Below, piece by piece: positions 16,506 through 24,926 of a DNA stretch of 46,051 nucleotides. The translations under genes and the position numbers were made by a program. Within the stretch, counting starts at the first letter, position 1. Each line of letters starts with the position of its first letter. Source of the stretch: Erythrobacter sp. EC-HK427 (lineage in GTDB: Bacteria; Pseudomonadota; Alphaproteobacteria; Sphingomonadales; Sphingomonadaceae); NCBI RefSeq assembly GCF_902498745.1, contig NZ_LR701479.1, positions 1,520,001 to 1,566,051 on the forward strand, in the 5' to 3' direction. The notes beneath the pieces were generated by a model. The model saw only the letters and a list, made by a program, of their open reading frames with translations, was not told where the DNA came from and made no database searches.

Positions 16506-16524
16506 GGTGGATGCCGCTTTGACC
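16506..16524. promoter_or_regulatory. Candidate late activator site upstream of W
   Basis: GGTGGATGCCGCTTTGACC has dyad ends GGT/ACC 13 bases apart. Close matches lie at 24885-24903 and 31730-31748. Its centre is 58 bp from the W start, almost the same distance as at J and P. It resembles in design the TGT-N12-ACA Ogr sites of P2 late promoters. Confidence 0.65.
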
Positions 16525-16548
16525 GCCGCGCTTCACAAGGTTCGCTGG

Positions 16549-17169
16549 TTAATCGGGCTTCAGTGTCTTTGCCTGGCCGGATTGAACGCCGCTGTGAACG
16601 TGGTTTTTCAGGCTGACACCGCCGCCCAGAACATCATCATCGGCGGTTACAGTCTCGGTCACTGTCGCCGCCCCGTCAATCGCAACATCGCCGCTAATGT
16701 CGACATTGCCCAGGATGGTGACATCGCCGCGCAGGGTGATGCCGCCAGGCGCTTCGATCTCGGCAGTGGCGCCCGCTGGCAGAATGGCGCGCAGCTGGCC
16801 GGCATCGGCATCATAGGTGATCTGCGCGCCATCGGCGAATTCGATCATCTCCATCGCTGTGCTGCCGAGCGGCGGGAAGTCGTTTTGCCATAGGCCCGGC
16901 AAGGCAATGGCGCTGCCGATCTGGCCATCGGGTGACAGCAGCAGAACCTGTTCGCCGGTGCTGGGCGGTGACCAGATGCGGGTTGCGCCGGCGCGCGGTG
17001 TCAGCCAGCGAATGGGCGGGGTTTCGGCAGGCGCGGCATCATCGGGGTCACCATAGAGCACAATGCAGCGCGCAGCGCCCAGATCGACCGACAGCACGGT
17101 TCCGATGCGAACCAGCGCCGCGATGTCGGCAGGGATGTCTTCGACCTGGCGGCGCTTGCTGTAAGTCAC
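16549..17169 (-). CDS. V: Baseplate spike protein V (P2 gpV)
   Basis: The 206-aa protein starts with GTG at 17169, overlapping the spanin stop. The N-terminal half is the OB-fold (VRIGTVLSVDLGAARCIVLY, WLTPRAGATRIWSPPSTGEQ). The C-terminal half is a beta-helix with repeats ITLRGDVTILGNVDISGDVA and ends with KNHVHSG, the His-x-His that binds an iron ion at the tip of gpV-type spikes. As a trimer it pierces the outer membrane. In P2 V is adjacent to W, as here, but J and I have been moved upstream. Confidence 0.94.
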   Translation of the reverse strand: MTYSKRRQVEDIPADIAALVRIGTVLSVDLGAARCIVLYGDPDDAAPAETPPIRWLTPRAGATRIWSPPSTGEQVLLLSPDGQIGSAIALPGLWQNDFPPLGSTAMEMIEFADGAQITYDADAGQLRAILPAGATAEIEAPGGITLRGDVTILGNVDISGDVAIDGAATVTETVTADDDVLGGGVSLKNHVHSGVQSGQAKTLKPD

Positions 17170-17810
17170 CGCGATGATGCGTCCTGCAGGCGGCTTGCCA
17201 GCGCGCTGCCGGCTTCGGCCTTGATGGTGTTGCGGGTGCAGATGCGGACATCTTCAGCGGTAACGGTTACGAATTCGGGCTCGGTTGCGATTCCGTTTCG
17301 GGCGGTGCCATTGGCGTCATCAGCTTCGGCTCGGTCCAATCCTGCACTGCCGGCGTCATCCAGCTGGGCCGTTCGACCGGTTCCAAAAGGATCTTCGGCG
17401 CGGTGATCGCGGGCGGCGGCAGGGGCTGCGCTGGCCTGGCATCGATCACGCGCGGGCCGCATCCCGCCAGCAGCAATGAAGCGATCAGCATCGCGCAAAG
17501 CGCGCTCGGTTTCGGTTTCGGCATTTCGGTCAATCCCTTCGGCAATGTCGCGATAGGTCGCTTCCTGTTCTTCGCGCGCGGCCAAGGCCAGTTCTTCAGC
17601 CTTGGCCTGCGCCTTCAGCATGGCATCGATGGTCGCCTGGCGCGTTTCGGCGGTTTCAATCCATCCGGTGATCTCCACCGGCCAGACCTTCAGCCCTTCC
17701 AGGCGAACGGTCTGGACAATGGCAAGGCCAGCCAGGGCGAGGATAATCGCCCCGATCAGCGCAAGCCATCCGGCCTTCAGCGCGATCTGCGCAGTCGCCC
17801 AGCCAGGCAT
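17166..17810 (-). CDS. Inner-membrane spanin (Rz-like)
   Basis: The start at 17810 overlaps the endolysin stop. The 214-aa protein has one membrane helix near residues 13-35 (AGWLALIGAIILALAGLAIV) and a long helical periplasmic part (RQATIDAMLKAQAKAEELAL, AREEQEATYRDIAEGIDR). This is the type II arrangement of Rz-like i-spanins, which span the periplasm and fuse inner and outer membranes in the last step of lysis. A complete lipoprotein gene lies inside it in another frame. Confidence 0.8.
   Translation of the reverse strand: MPGWATAQIALKAGWLALIGAIILALAGLAIVQTVRLEGLKVWPVEITGWIETAETRQATIDAMLKAQAKAEELALAAREEQEATYRDIAEGIDRNAETETERALRDADRFIAAGGMRPARDRCQASAAPAAARDHRAEDPFGTGRTAQLDDAGSAGLDRAEADDANGTARNGIATEPEFVTVTAEDVRICTRNTIKAEAGSALASRLQDASSR
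17267..17545 (-). CDS. Outer-membrane spanin lipoprotein (Rz1-like), nested in the i-spanin gene
   Basis: This frame lies wholly inside the i-spanin gene. It encodes a lipoprotein signal with a clear lipobox (CAMLIASLLLAGC) followed by a proline-rich mature part (PAQPLPPPAITAPKILLEPV). Small, proline-rich, lipidated and embedded in Rz is the classic Rz1 picture. The product should anchor in the outer membrane and pair with the i-spanin. The start may be the ATG at 17545 or the one at 17524. Confidence 0.8.
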   Translation of the reverse strand: MPKGLTEMPKPKPSALCAMLIASLLLAGCGPRVIDARPAQPLPPPAITAPKILLEPVERPSWMTPAVQDWTEPKLMTPMAPPETESQPSPNS

Positions 17811-18199
17811 CACGCTGGGTAACCTTTCCAGGGCAATTGCCAATGCGGACCATCTTTGAAACTGCGCCAATCGCCTCCCCATTCGATCGGGACATCCAGT
17901 TCGCGCGCGGCTTGCTTAACGGCGGCGGCGATCTTGTAATAAAGCGGCCAATCCCAGCGGACTTCACCATCGACATAGGCGCCCAGATCGACAGCATGGC
18001 CAGTGAGGTGGCGGCTGTTCATGGTCTTGCTGGCGCCCTTGGCGACCAGCTGGCGCTGGCGGGCGCGGGTGCGCAGACCTTCCAGCACGGTGAAGTCGAC
18101 TTCGGTGATTTCGATCGCGCGTTCGACAACCTTCACCAGATCGGGATGAACGCCTTCCAGGCGGGACTTGCTTCGCTTCGACAATCTGAATTTGGTCAT
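17810..18199 (-). CDS. Endolysin, peptidase M15 (L-alanyl-D-glutamate type)
   Basis: The 129-aa protein has the M15 zinc site: SRHLTGHAVDLGAY (His and Asp ligands, HxxxxxxD) and DGPHWQL (third ligand), with VLEGLRTRARQRQLVAKGAS before them. It should cleave peptide cross-bridges of peptidoglycan after a holin opens the membrane. There is no signal peptide, so it needs the neighbouring holin-like proteins. Confidence 0.93.
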   Translation of the reverse strand: MTKFRLSKRSKSRLEGVHPDLVKVVERAIEITEVDFTVLEGLRTRARQRQLVAKGASKTMNSRHLTGHAVDLGAYVDGEVRWDWPLYYKIAAAVKQAARELDVPIEWGGDWRSFKDGPHWQLPWKGYPA

Positions 18200-18594
18200 C
18201 GGTCAGTCTCCAATTTATGCGGGCCGCTCGCCTTCAGTTGTTGGCGCAATTCCAGCAGGTGGAAGATCGCCGAAATCCAAAGGCTGACATGGCCTGCATC
18301 GAACAGCCATTCGAAGCGCGGCAGCGAATCCAGCCCGCCATTCAGCGCCAGCAGCAGTCGGCCATTGCCAAAGCAAAGGATGGCCGCGCCCAGGAAATAG
18401 GTGCCCGCGCGGCGCAGGGGCGAACCGCGTTCGATCAGCCCAGCTTCGAAAATGAAGACGAATAGCGCCACATATCCGATCGCGACGGTGACGGTGTTGC
18501 CGAGCGTGAACTCGGCCAGCCCGAAGGCTATCAGGACAGTCAGCGGCAGCAGCCAGACTTCGGGCGCGGCGCGTAGCTTCTCAAGAATCCGCAT
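18196..18594 (-). CDS. Lysis-cassette membrane protein, possible holin
   Basis: From the ATG at 18594 (overlapping the upstream stop) the 132-aa protein shows several membrane helices: VWLLPLTVLIAFGLAEF, TVAIGYVALFVFIFEAGLI, GTYFLGAAILCFGNGRLLLA and possibly SLWISAIFHLLEL. The polar C-terminus ends KASGPHKLETDR. Position immediately ahead of the endolysin suggests a holin or antiholin. No family name can be assigned. Confidence 0.65.
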   Translation of the reverse strand: MRILEKLRAAPEVWLLPLTVLIAFGLAEFTLGNTVTVAIGYVALFVFIFEAGLIERGSPLRRAGTYFLGAAILCFGNGRLLLALNGGLDSLPRFEWLFDAGHVSLWISAIFHLLELRQQLKASGPHKLETDR

Positions 18595-18964
18595 GATCGC
18601 TTCCCCTTTCGAAGACCGGCAGCTTGCCGGATACAAGGCGCTTCGCAATCCAGCGTGATGTCAGTCCGGCAATGCCCATGACCAGCTGCAGCGGCACTTC
18701 GGCAATCCAGGACAGAACCGCCCACATTGCCGCAAAATGCGGGTGCAGCATTCCGGCAAATGCGCCGATCAGCAGCGCAACGCCCAGCGTTGCCCAGACC
18801 GACATTCGATGTTGCGGCGGGCTGACGAACATTCCCGCATAACCGCCCGCCACCGCGAACAGGAAACCGGAAACGACTTCCGGCCAGGGCGCGGCAAAGC
18901 CGAGCGCGCCGGTCACCAGTGCCATGAAGCCGCTGAAGGCCTGCATCTTCGCATCGACGGTCAT
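18581..18964 (-). CDS. Holin-like membrane protein
   Basis: The 127-aa protein begins MTVDAKMQAFSGFMALVTGA and has three or four hydrophobic segments (WPEVVSGFLFAVAGGYAGMF, SVWATLGVALLIGAFAGML, AMWAVLSWIAEVPLQLVMGI) with a charged tail. The size and topology fit a phage holin. It precedes the second membrane protein and the endolysin, with which it overlaps. Which of the two membrane proteins is the actual holin cannot be told from sequence. Confidence 0.68.
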   Translation of the reverse strand: MTVDAKMQAFSGFMALVTGALGFAAPWPEVVSGFLFAVAGGYAGMFVSPPQHRMSVWATLGVALLIGAFAGMLHPHFAAMWAVLSWIAEVPLQLVMGIAGLTSRWIAKRLVSGKLPVFERGSDHADS

Positions 18965-21597
18965 GATGCGGAAACCGCTGCAATGGCTGCCGCTTGCGCC
19001 TGGGCAAGATTGCTGGCGAAATCAGCGCGCTTGATAATGGCACAACGGCGGAACGAACCGGTCGCTGCGCTGGAACTGCGGCCGATTCGGATAAGCCCGC
19101 CAGTGCGCGAAAGGTTTATGATGTGAACCGTATGTTCGGCGCCATCATCCAGCGCGGAATGGAAGGCATCGCGCGTTGCGATCGGAATGCCATCGACTTC
19201 AATCGTGAAGGTCAGCGCCGTGCTGGACCCTCCCCAATAGAATGGACCGGAATCGACCAAAAAGGCGCTGCCGCCATCGCCTGATGCCGCATCCTTTGTG
19301 AAAGTGAAGATGATGTCATAGTCACCATTGCCCTGCACGCGGTCCATAAACGTGGCCTGGTCAGGATAGATCGCGCCCAGCGCGGCATCAGGTGTCGGCG
19401 CAAAGCTGGGACCGGCTTGCAAGAATGGTTCGCCGCCATTTTCATCGATGGCAGTGAACTGGTTCAGTGTTGTCGAGTCGGTAAAGTCGAAATAGCCGCT
19501 ATCAGCGGAACCGGCGATCAAAGCCAGGAATGCAGCAGATTCGGCAGCGGCGCTAAAGGCAACGCTGGGTTCCGCATTGGCGCTGCCTTCGCTATTTGTC
19601 GCGGTGATCTCGCATGAAATGGTCGCTCCGTTCGAAAGGCCCATACCGGTTGCGTCAAGAGTGATCGAGCCCGATGTTTCGCCAGGAATGTCGACGCCAT
19701 TTGCCTGCCATTGGAACGCAATTGTCGGCACAGGGAAGCCTGCAAAATCATAACTCAAGCTAAGGACTTCACCATCTTCGGGCGTTCCGATGATGGCCGC
19801 ATTCGACAGGCTTGGCGCTGAATCATCTGGAACCCAGCCCAGCGAAGCCTTGAAGGGGACAACGGCCTGGTCAGCATATGCCTTGTGCGCCAAAGGCCCA
19901 GGGTGGAGTCCGCCGCCGTGCCAAGTGTCGCGCACTTGCGTATTTGCTGCGGCGAAGGCTGCAGAACCGCCCAGGAAGGCAAGAGACACGGTAAAGGGTC
20001 CATCACCGACAACACCATCGACCTGCGCGGTCCGAACCGGATTTACGCCATCATAGAATGACAGATATGCGCCCAGCGGCGGCGCATCGTTAAAGATCGC
20101 ATCACCGCTGCCCGAATAGTCGCTCGCCAAAGTCGTCGTGAAGGGTCGAAGGGCAAAGATGTCCCGCTGGGCGCCGGTATCTTCGGATGACACACGCCAT
20201 GGCGCGAAACTGCCCTGGATTGTTCCATCGGCGCGGAATTCTGCATTCGGATCGCCTAGTCCGTCTGGCCCACCGAACGCCGCGTTGATCTGCCACCGGT
20301 TGCCATTGGGATACTCTTGATGAATGCTTTGCGGCGACTGATTTTCGATGGTGTTGTAACCATCACTTGAAACTGGATAGGGCAGCATTTCGGCCTGATA
20401 GGCTGGCGTTGCTGCGCTCCCACCGATCGCGGTTCGGAAGGTTGCGAAAAGCGATCGATAACCTGCCTTTTGATCTGTGATCGGCGCGGTCGAACTGTTC
20501 GTTCCATGCTGGCAAATGATCGCATCGGCCAAGGGCTCGCCACCGGAAAGCGCGCGGGCCTTTTCCAATAACCAGAGCTGGCGCGGGAAAGCAACAGGAT
20601 TGCCATGCGTTCCAGCCAATCCGCCGGCAGCCATCCCCCAGCCAGGTATGCACCAGTTGACCATCTGGACGCGGCGGCTCGCGATATTGTCATCCAAGCC
20701 CATTTCGAGGAAGCCGAAGGCGCCACGCGAAGTTCGGAACGAATTTCGGATTGTCTGATCGGAGCCATAGCCGATGCTATCGCCAATAGTGAAAACAGAA
20801 ATTTGGCCAGCGGGTGTCCTGACCATCATCGCGCTGGGCAGCAGTATTCCGCCACCGATGTTCGAGTAATTCGAAGAATCCGAAAGGGTGGCCAATTGGG
20901 AAGATGCGGCGCCTTGTGAGCGGGCATCCTTTACAGTGCCACCGAAGATGCTTTCGGTTTCAACGCTTCCGCCGATGACGCGGGCATAGGTGCCGTCGCT
21001 GATATGCTGCGCAACGCTGAAATGCTGGGTCACCCTTGCCGGAATCGGATTGGCAGGTGTGAACCTGACCCAGCGCCCATATTGGGTACCGGCGTCCGAA
21101 GGGTCGATGATAACGGAGCCATAGCCGCCATCGATCAGTCCAGGCGATCGCTGGCCGCCTTCATCGCGCGTGGCCATACCTTCGATTGTGACAACGGAAG
21201 TTGTATCGACTTCGCCGCCTGCGCCTGGCGTTTGCGCGGCAAAAGCCGCGAATGCGAACCAGACATCGGCGACTTCGAAATCCGGCATACCGACAGCGAA
21301 ATCGCCGGCAACAAAGTTGTTGCCAGATTTCGTGGCGAGCGATGTAGGCAAGCGTAGGCCAACGCCCGCGAATTTGAGCGGCGACAGCGAAATCGTCTCT
21401 TGCCGCAACAAGGCAGCTTCAGCGCGAACCGCTGCATCTTCAGCGCGTTGCGCTGCCGCGTTGGCAGCAGTCGAAATCGCTGCCAGCAAGGCGCCGATCG
21501 ACAATCGCGTAGCCTCGCCATTCTTGACCAAAGGCAGCACTTCATTGCCATCGATCAGCGAAGGCAAGATTTCTGGAAGGTCGGAAATTTTTGGCAC
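18961..21597 (-). CDS. Tail fibre/tailspike with SGNH hydrolase-like and Ig-like domains
   Basis: I choose the GTG at 21597: it follows GGAG by eight bases and its first base is the last base of the preceding TAG (TAGTG). A TTG at 21615 is a weaker alternative. The 878-aa protein has a short N-terminal attachment and coiled-coil part (AANAAAQRAEDAAVRAEAAL). An SGNH-like domain follows with GDSIGYGSD (block I, catalytic Ser), QHGTNSS (block III) and GGLHPGPLAH (block V His). An Ig-like domain (TIAFQWQANGVDIPG to ISCEITATNSEG) and a beta-rich C-terminal domain complete it. It probably deacetylates or de-esterifies a host surface polysaccharide during adsorption. Confidence 0.82.
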   Translation of the reverse strand: MPKISDLPEILPSLIDGNEVLPLVKNGEATRLSIGALLAAISTAANAAAQRAEDAAVRAEAALLRQETISLSPLKFAGVGLRLPTSLATKSGNNFVAGDFAVGMPDFEVADVWFAFAAFAAQTPGAGGEVDTTSVVTIEGMATRDEGGQRSPGLIDGGYGSVIIDPSDAGTQYGRWVRFTPANPIPARVTQHFSVAQHISDGTYARVIGGSVETESIFGGTVKDARSQGAASSQLATLSDSSNYSNIGGGILLPSAMMVRTPAGQISVFTIGDSIGYGSDQTIRNSFRTSRGAFGFLEMGLDDNIASRRVQMVNWCIPGWGMAAGGLAGTHGNPVAFPRQLWLLEKARALSGGEPLADAIICQHGTNSSTAPITDQKAGYRSLFATFRTAIGGSAATPAYQAEMLPYPVSSDGYNTIENQSPQSIHQEYPNGNRWQINAAFGGPDGLGDPNAEFRADGTIQGSFAPWRVSSEDTGAQRDIFALRPFTTTLASDYSGSGDAIFNDAPPLGAYLSFYDGVNPVRTAQVDGVVGDGPFTVSLAFLGGSAAFAAANTQVRDTWHGGGLHPGPLAHKAYADQAVVPFKASLGWVPDDSAPSLSNAAIIGTPEDGEVLSLSYDFAGFPVPTIAFQWQANGVDIPGETSGSITLDATGMGLSNGATISCEITATNSEGSANAEPSVAFSAAAESAAFLALIAGSADSGYFDFTDSTTLNQFTAIDENGGEPFLQAGPSFAPTPDAALGAIYPDQATFMDRVQGNGDYDIIFTFTKDAASGDGGSAFLVDSGPFYWGGSSTALTFTIEVDGIPIATRDAFHSALDDGAEHTVHIINLSRTGGLIRIGRSSSAATGSFRRCAIIKRADFASNLAQAQAAAIAAVSAS

Positions 21598-22046
21598 TAG
21601 TCGATCTCCGGCCAAAGGGGATTGGCGGCGATCGGATAATCGCCAAGGCTGGCAGCTGCCGCGCTGCCGATGTCTTCTTCGATCAGCGCCGATGCCTGCC
21701 GAATGGCATCGATCTGCGCAAAACGGGCCGCGCCTTCGGGGCTCGGTTCGCGGCTGTCATTCAATTGCCGCCACATGGGTGCGACAGCATTGATGCGCCG
21801 CGCGGCTTCGATCTTCACGGCCTTCACCAGTTCGGCACGCCGCGCATCGGCGGAAAAGCGCGGAACCTGCAGCATAGGCTTGCCGGCCTTGTCGGCGGCG
21901 ATGACCTTGCCTTCGGCCTGGCCATCCATCAGCTGCGAATGCTTTTGTGCGGTGATCTTGACCGCATCATCGGGAATGGCATCGCCATGCAGATCGCTGT
22001 CGAAGAAAGCGGGCTGGCCATCGACCAGGGCGAAGTAAATCGTCAT
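21597..22046 (-). CDS. Fibre-associated protein, likely tail fibre assembly
   Basis: The ATG at 22046 lies just after the fibre H stop. The 149-aa protein begins MTIYFALVDGQPAFFDSDLH and has a helical C-terminal half (RRAELVKAVKIEAARRINAV, IDAIRQASALIEEDIG). Its position between two fibre genes and an N-terminus resembling short tail-fibre chaperones suggest a role in folding one of them. Family assignment is uncertain. Confidence 0.6.
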   Translation of the reverse strand: MTIYFALVDGQPAFFDSDLHGDAIPDDAVKITAQKHSQLMDGQAEGKVIAADKAGKPMLQVPRFSADARRAELVKAVKIEAARRINAVAPMWRQLNDSREPSPEGAARFAQIDAIRQASALIEEDIGSAAAASLGDYPIAANPLWPEID

Positions 22047-22050
22047 CGGC

Positions 22051-23292
22051 CTATCTCCCGATCGCAATGTAGGAAGCCAGGTGCGAAGTGGCGGCATTGT
22101 AAGCCACGCCGCTGAAGCGGGTCAGCGTTTCATTGCGGAACGCGACCGCATTGTCCTGCGCGCCGAAATCGGTGACCGAACCGTTCGCGATCGCTGCATA
22201 GCATTCGTTCGGGAAAGCGATCGGCCAAGTGACCGTTGGCGAGGAATTGCCATTCGCCATGAACCGGCCATGCTGGATGATGAGCCCGCCGGTGCCAGGA
22301 ATGGTCGCGTAACCGTTCGTGATGGCAGATCGCGGGAAGCTGGCGAGCGAAAGCGGGGTCAGTGCCTTGTTATTGATGATCTCGGCAATGGCTTCGGCGC
22401 CGGTGGCGGCCAGAACCTGCAGGGTGCGATTGGCGGTCAGATTGCCGCCACCGGTCACCAGCCCGCTGCCGGTGATGGTGATCGCTTCCAGCGAATCGAT
22501 CAGCGCCTGCAGCGCTGCATCGCCATCGCCGCGATTGACGACTTCGGCATCGATCAGCGCCTGAAGTGCGGAATCGTCATTCTGTCGCGCTGCCGATTCA
22601 CCGGCCAGCGCGGCCATGACAAAGGCGATGCGGCTCGCCAGCTTCAGCGGGGTGACCGCGCGCGTGTCATCGATCTCGGCATCGACTTCGGCCTGGGTCG
22701 CCAGTTCGATGACGCCTTCGACATTCTCGGTCGCGCTGCTGAAGCCGCCGATCAGCGCAGCGATGACCGCCGCCAGCTTCAGCGGTGTGACAATGCGTTC
22801 ATCATCAGTGCCGGCATCGACTTCGTCTTGTGTGGCGATCTCCGCAACGCCTTTGACCGTCTCGGTTGCGGGCGGATAAAGGAACGTTGCATCGCCGAAA
22901 TCGATCGCGCCGGCATCGGTATCGGCGAAGGCGATGTCGACCGAAAAGAGGAAGGCGCCGATAGACGTTTTGCGAATGATCGCGGTCGCCTGCGAATAGG
23001 TGGCGAAAAGTGTGCCATCATGCAGGAAGAGCCCGAAGCCCAGAACATCATAGGTGTCGGCATCGGAATCCTGCGCGGTCATGTGGATGACCGTTTCGCT
23101 GACCGATTGGCCGCTGACCGTGGCGATGCGCTTGGCCTCGTTTGGCAGCGCGGTCAGCGTCGGCGCGGCAGTGAAGGCGCGATCGCTGATGCCCAGCTGG
23201 GCGATCACGATATTGGCGGTGTTGCCGGCCTGCGCGTTCACCAGCGCATCCAGCCCCGCTTCGGTCAGCACAAGGGTGATCGGTTCGGACAT
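22051..23292 (-). CDS. H: Tail fibre protein H (P2 gpH-like)
   Basis: The 413-aa protein has the gpH N-terminus that attaches to the baseplate (MSEPITLVLTEAGLDALVNA, then GISDRAFTAAPTLTALPNEA). It carries two fibre repeats of the form EIATQxEVDAxxDD-R-VTPLKLA near residues 145-215. The C-terminal receptor-binding part (GGLIIQHGRFMANGNSSPTV to the end) looks like a gp53-type fibre tip. Its start overlaps the gpI stop. Two separate fibre genes in one phage may widen or switch host range. Confidence 0.88.
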   Translation of the reverse strand: MSEPITLVLTEAGLDALVNAQAGNTANIVIAQLGISDRAFTAAPTLTALPNEAKRIATVSGQSVSETVIHMTAQDSDADTYDVLGFGLFLHDGTLFATYSQATAIIRKTSIGAFLFSVDIAFADTDAGAIDFGDATFLYPPATETVKGVAEIATQDEVDAGTDDERIVTPLKLAAVIAALIGGFSSATENVEGVIELATQAEVDAEIDDTRAVTPLKLASRIAFVMAALAGESAARQNDDSALQALIDAEVVNRGDGDAALQALIDSLEAITITGSGLVTGGGNLTANRTLQVLAATGAEAIAEIINNKALTPLSLASFPRSAITNGYATIPGTGGLIIQHGRFMANGNSSPTVTWPIAFPNECYAAIANGSVTDFGAQDNAVAFRNETLTRFSGVAYNAATSHLASYIAIGR

Positions 23293-23930
23293 CAGGCGGC
23301 CTCCAGGAAATTGCCGCTTTCATCCTGCAGCGGCTCGCCATCTTCGGTTTGCAGATAGGTCGACCAGACAGGGTCGGCGGCGGCGGTTTTGTCGGCAATG
23401 CCAGCAACGCGGCCATGCAGCGCGACGGTTGCCGCGCCGATCAGGCCGATCTGCGCCTGCGCGCGCAGGCGGTGGACAGCCAGCATATGGCTGCGCAGCG
23501 GCTTTACCTTGGCTATGTCGCGCAGCAGCGCTTCGACCAGCGCTTCATCATAGGTGACCGCCGACACGGAAGGCGCGGGCAATTCCAGGCGGAAGGTGTG
23601 CGCGGCCAGGTTGGCCTTGTCTTCAAACCATTCGACCAGACCGATCAGCGGGTCGAACCGGTCCAAAACCTGGCGCAACGATGCCCGCGTTCCCTTGCAT
23701 CGCTGGTCGGCAATCGCGCTCGCCACCGCCGCGCGCTTTTCCGCCTCGGTCCAGTTCGCATCCCAGAAATCGACCGACACACCCCATGCGAGAAAAGGCA
23801 GCAGGCCGAGCGGGCAAGTCGCAGGATTCCACAGATCGCGCAAAGGCGTCGGCACTTCGGCCAGTTCGCCAGCAGCGGCGCTTTCGATTGCGCGTTCATA
23901 GGTGGTGGCGTTCGGCGGCAGCAGCGTCAT
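23292..23930 (-). CDS. I: Baseplate protein I (P2 gpI)
   Basis: The 212-aa protein carries the gpI signature: LLPPNATTYERAIESAAAG, LPFLAWGVSVDFWDANW and KRAAVASAIADQRCKGTRAS. gpI connects the baseplate wedge to the fibres. The J-I-H order with overlaps at each junction is as in P2. Confidence 0.95.
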   Translation of the reverse strand: MTLLPPNATTYERAIESAAAGELAEVPTPLRDLWNPATCPLGLLPFLAWGVSVDFWDANWTEAEKRAAVASAIADQRCKGTRASLRQVLDRFDPLIGLVEWFEDKANLAAHTFRLELPAPSVSAVTYDEALVEALLRDIAKVKPLRSHMLAVHRLRAQAQIGLIGAATVALHGRVAGIADKTAAADPVWSTYLQTEDGEPLQDESGNFLEAA

Positions 23931-24838
23931 ACGTCCAGCCCCGCAATGGTGATGGCGATCGGGTCGGCATGGGCGGCTTGCGTTTCGCCGATGGTGACAT
24001 CGGCAGCGGGCGCGACAAGGTCGACATTTTGGACGCCGGCAACATGAAGCGCGGCGAAGATCGCGCTGCGCGTGATGTCGCGGCCAATGCGGCGATTGGT
24101 CGCCAGCAGATCGGCCAGCTGCGCTTCAGCCGTGGCGAGAATCAGCGCCGAATCCGGCCCAGGGTAAAGGGTCAGCTGCGCATCGATCGCGAAGGTGATG
24201 ATCTCGGCAGATTGGACGGTGACTTCATCGGTCAGCGGGCGAACGTCATCGGCATTGGTCGCGGCTTCGACTTCGGCCAGCAATTCCGCCGGCGCAGTGC
24301 CATCGCCATCGCGCGCCAGCACACTGACCAGCACTTCGCCAGGCGCGGGGCTGGTCGCGGCGACATCGGCGACATCGCCCGATGCGGCCAGCGCGTGGAA
24401 GACATAGGCAGCAGCAGGACCGGCGACCGAAAAGCTGTCAGGCGCCTGCAACACGCGGCGGCGCAGATCGGCATCGCTTTCGAACACGGCAGGCGCGCCG
24501 GTGTCTTCATTCGCGGGCGTGATTTCGCGGCGGGTGACGCCATAAAGCGCGGCCAGCTGGTCCAGATCGCTGCCGCCGGCAAAGGCCAGCATACAGGCGC
24601 GCGCCGCATCATTTACCCGCTGGCGCAGAACCAGCACTTCATAGGAAAAGACCTCCAGCAGCTTGATCGCCGGTTCACTTTCCAGATCGGCAGTGAATTG
24701 GGGAAAGGCCGCGATGAAGCGCGCCTTCATCTTCGCCAGAATCGCTTCGAAATCCAGTTCTTCGATAACCGCTGGCGCCGGCAGGCGCGACAGGTCAATC
24801 GCGGTGGACGTTGCGCTGGAAGTGGTGGCGGCGGGCAT
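23927..24838 (-). CDS. J: Baseplate wedge protein J (P2 gpJ)
   Basis: The 303-aa protein matches the Mu gp47/gpJ baseplate family: IDLSRLPAPAVIEELDFEAI, SEPAIKLLEVFSYEVLVLRQ, then DLDQLAALYGVTRRE and RRRVLQAPDSFSVAGPAAAY. It is the first gene of a new operon, since a candidate activator site sits 56 bp upstream and no late gene overlaps its start. No Shine-Dalgarno is evident before the ATG. Confidence 0.94.
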   Translation of the reverse strand: MPAATTSSATSTAIDLSRLPAPAVIEELDFEAILAKMKARFIAAFPQFTADLESEPAIKLLEVFSYEVLVLRQRVNDAARACMLAFAGGSDLDQLAALYGVTRREITPANEDTGAPAVFESDADLRRRVLQAPDSFSVAGPAAAYVFHALAASGDVADVAATSPAPGEVLVSVLARDGDGTAPAELLAEVEAATNADDVRPLTDEVTVQSAEIITFAIDAQLTLYPGPDSALILATAEAQLADLLATNRRIGRDITRSAIFAALHVAGVQNVDLVAPAADVTIGETQAAHADPIAITIAGLDV

Positions 24839-24884
24839 GGGGGCTGGATGCCCGCGCCATATCGCGCGCGTAAGGGGCTGGGCG

Positions 24885-24903
24885 GGTGGATGCGGCTTTG
24901 ACC
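24885..24903. promoter_or_regulatory. Candidate late activator site upstream of J
   Basis: GGTGGATGCGGCTTTGACC differs from the W copy by one base. It lies between the CBASS effector stop (24927) and the J start (24838), centred 56 bp from the latter. A TATGGC-like -10 follows on the minus strand. Confidence 0.65.
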
Positions 24904-24926
24904 GCGCGCGATGATGCGAGTTGAAC

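Noticed and set aside
22680..22900. Repeated blocks within fibre H that could be taken for a CRISPR-like or tandem DNA repeat
   Set aside because: The two copies encode the known tail-fibre repeat (EVDA-DD-R-VTPLKLA), differ at many bases and are in frame.
22081..23358. A 425-codon plus-strand frame opposite fibre gene H
   Set aside because: Composition is typical of an antisense shadow, while H has the gpH N-terminus and fibre repeats.
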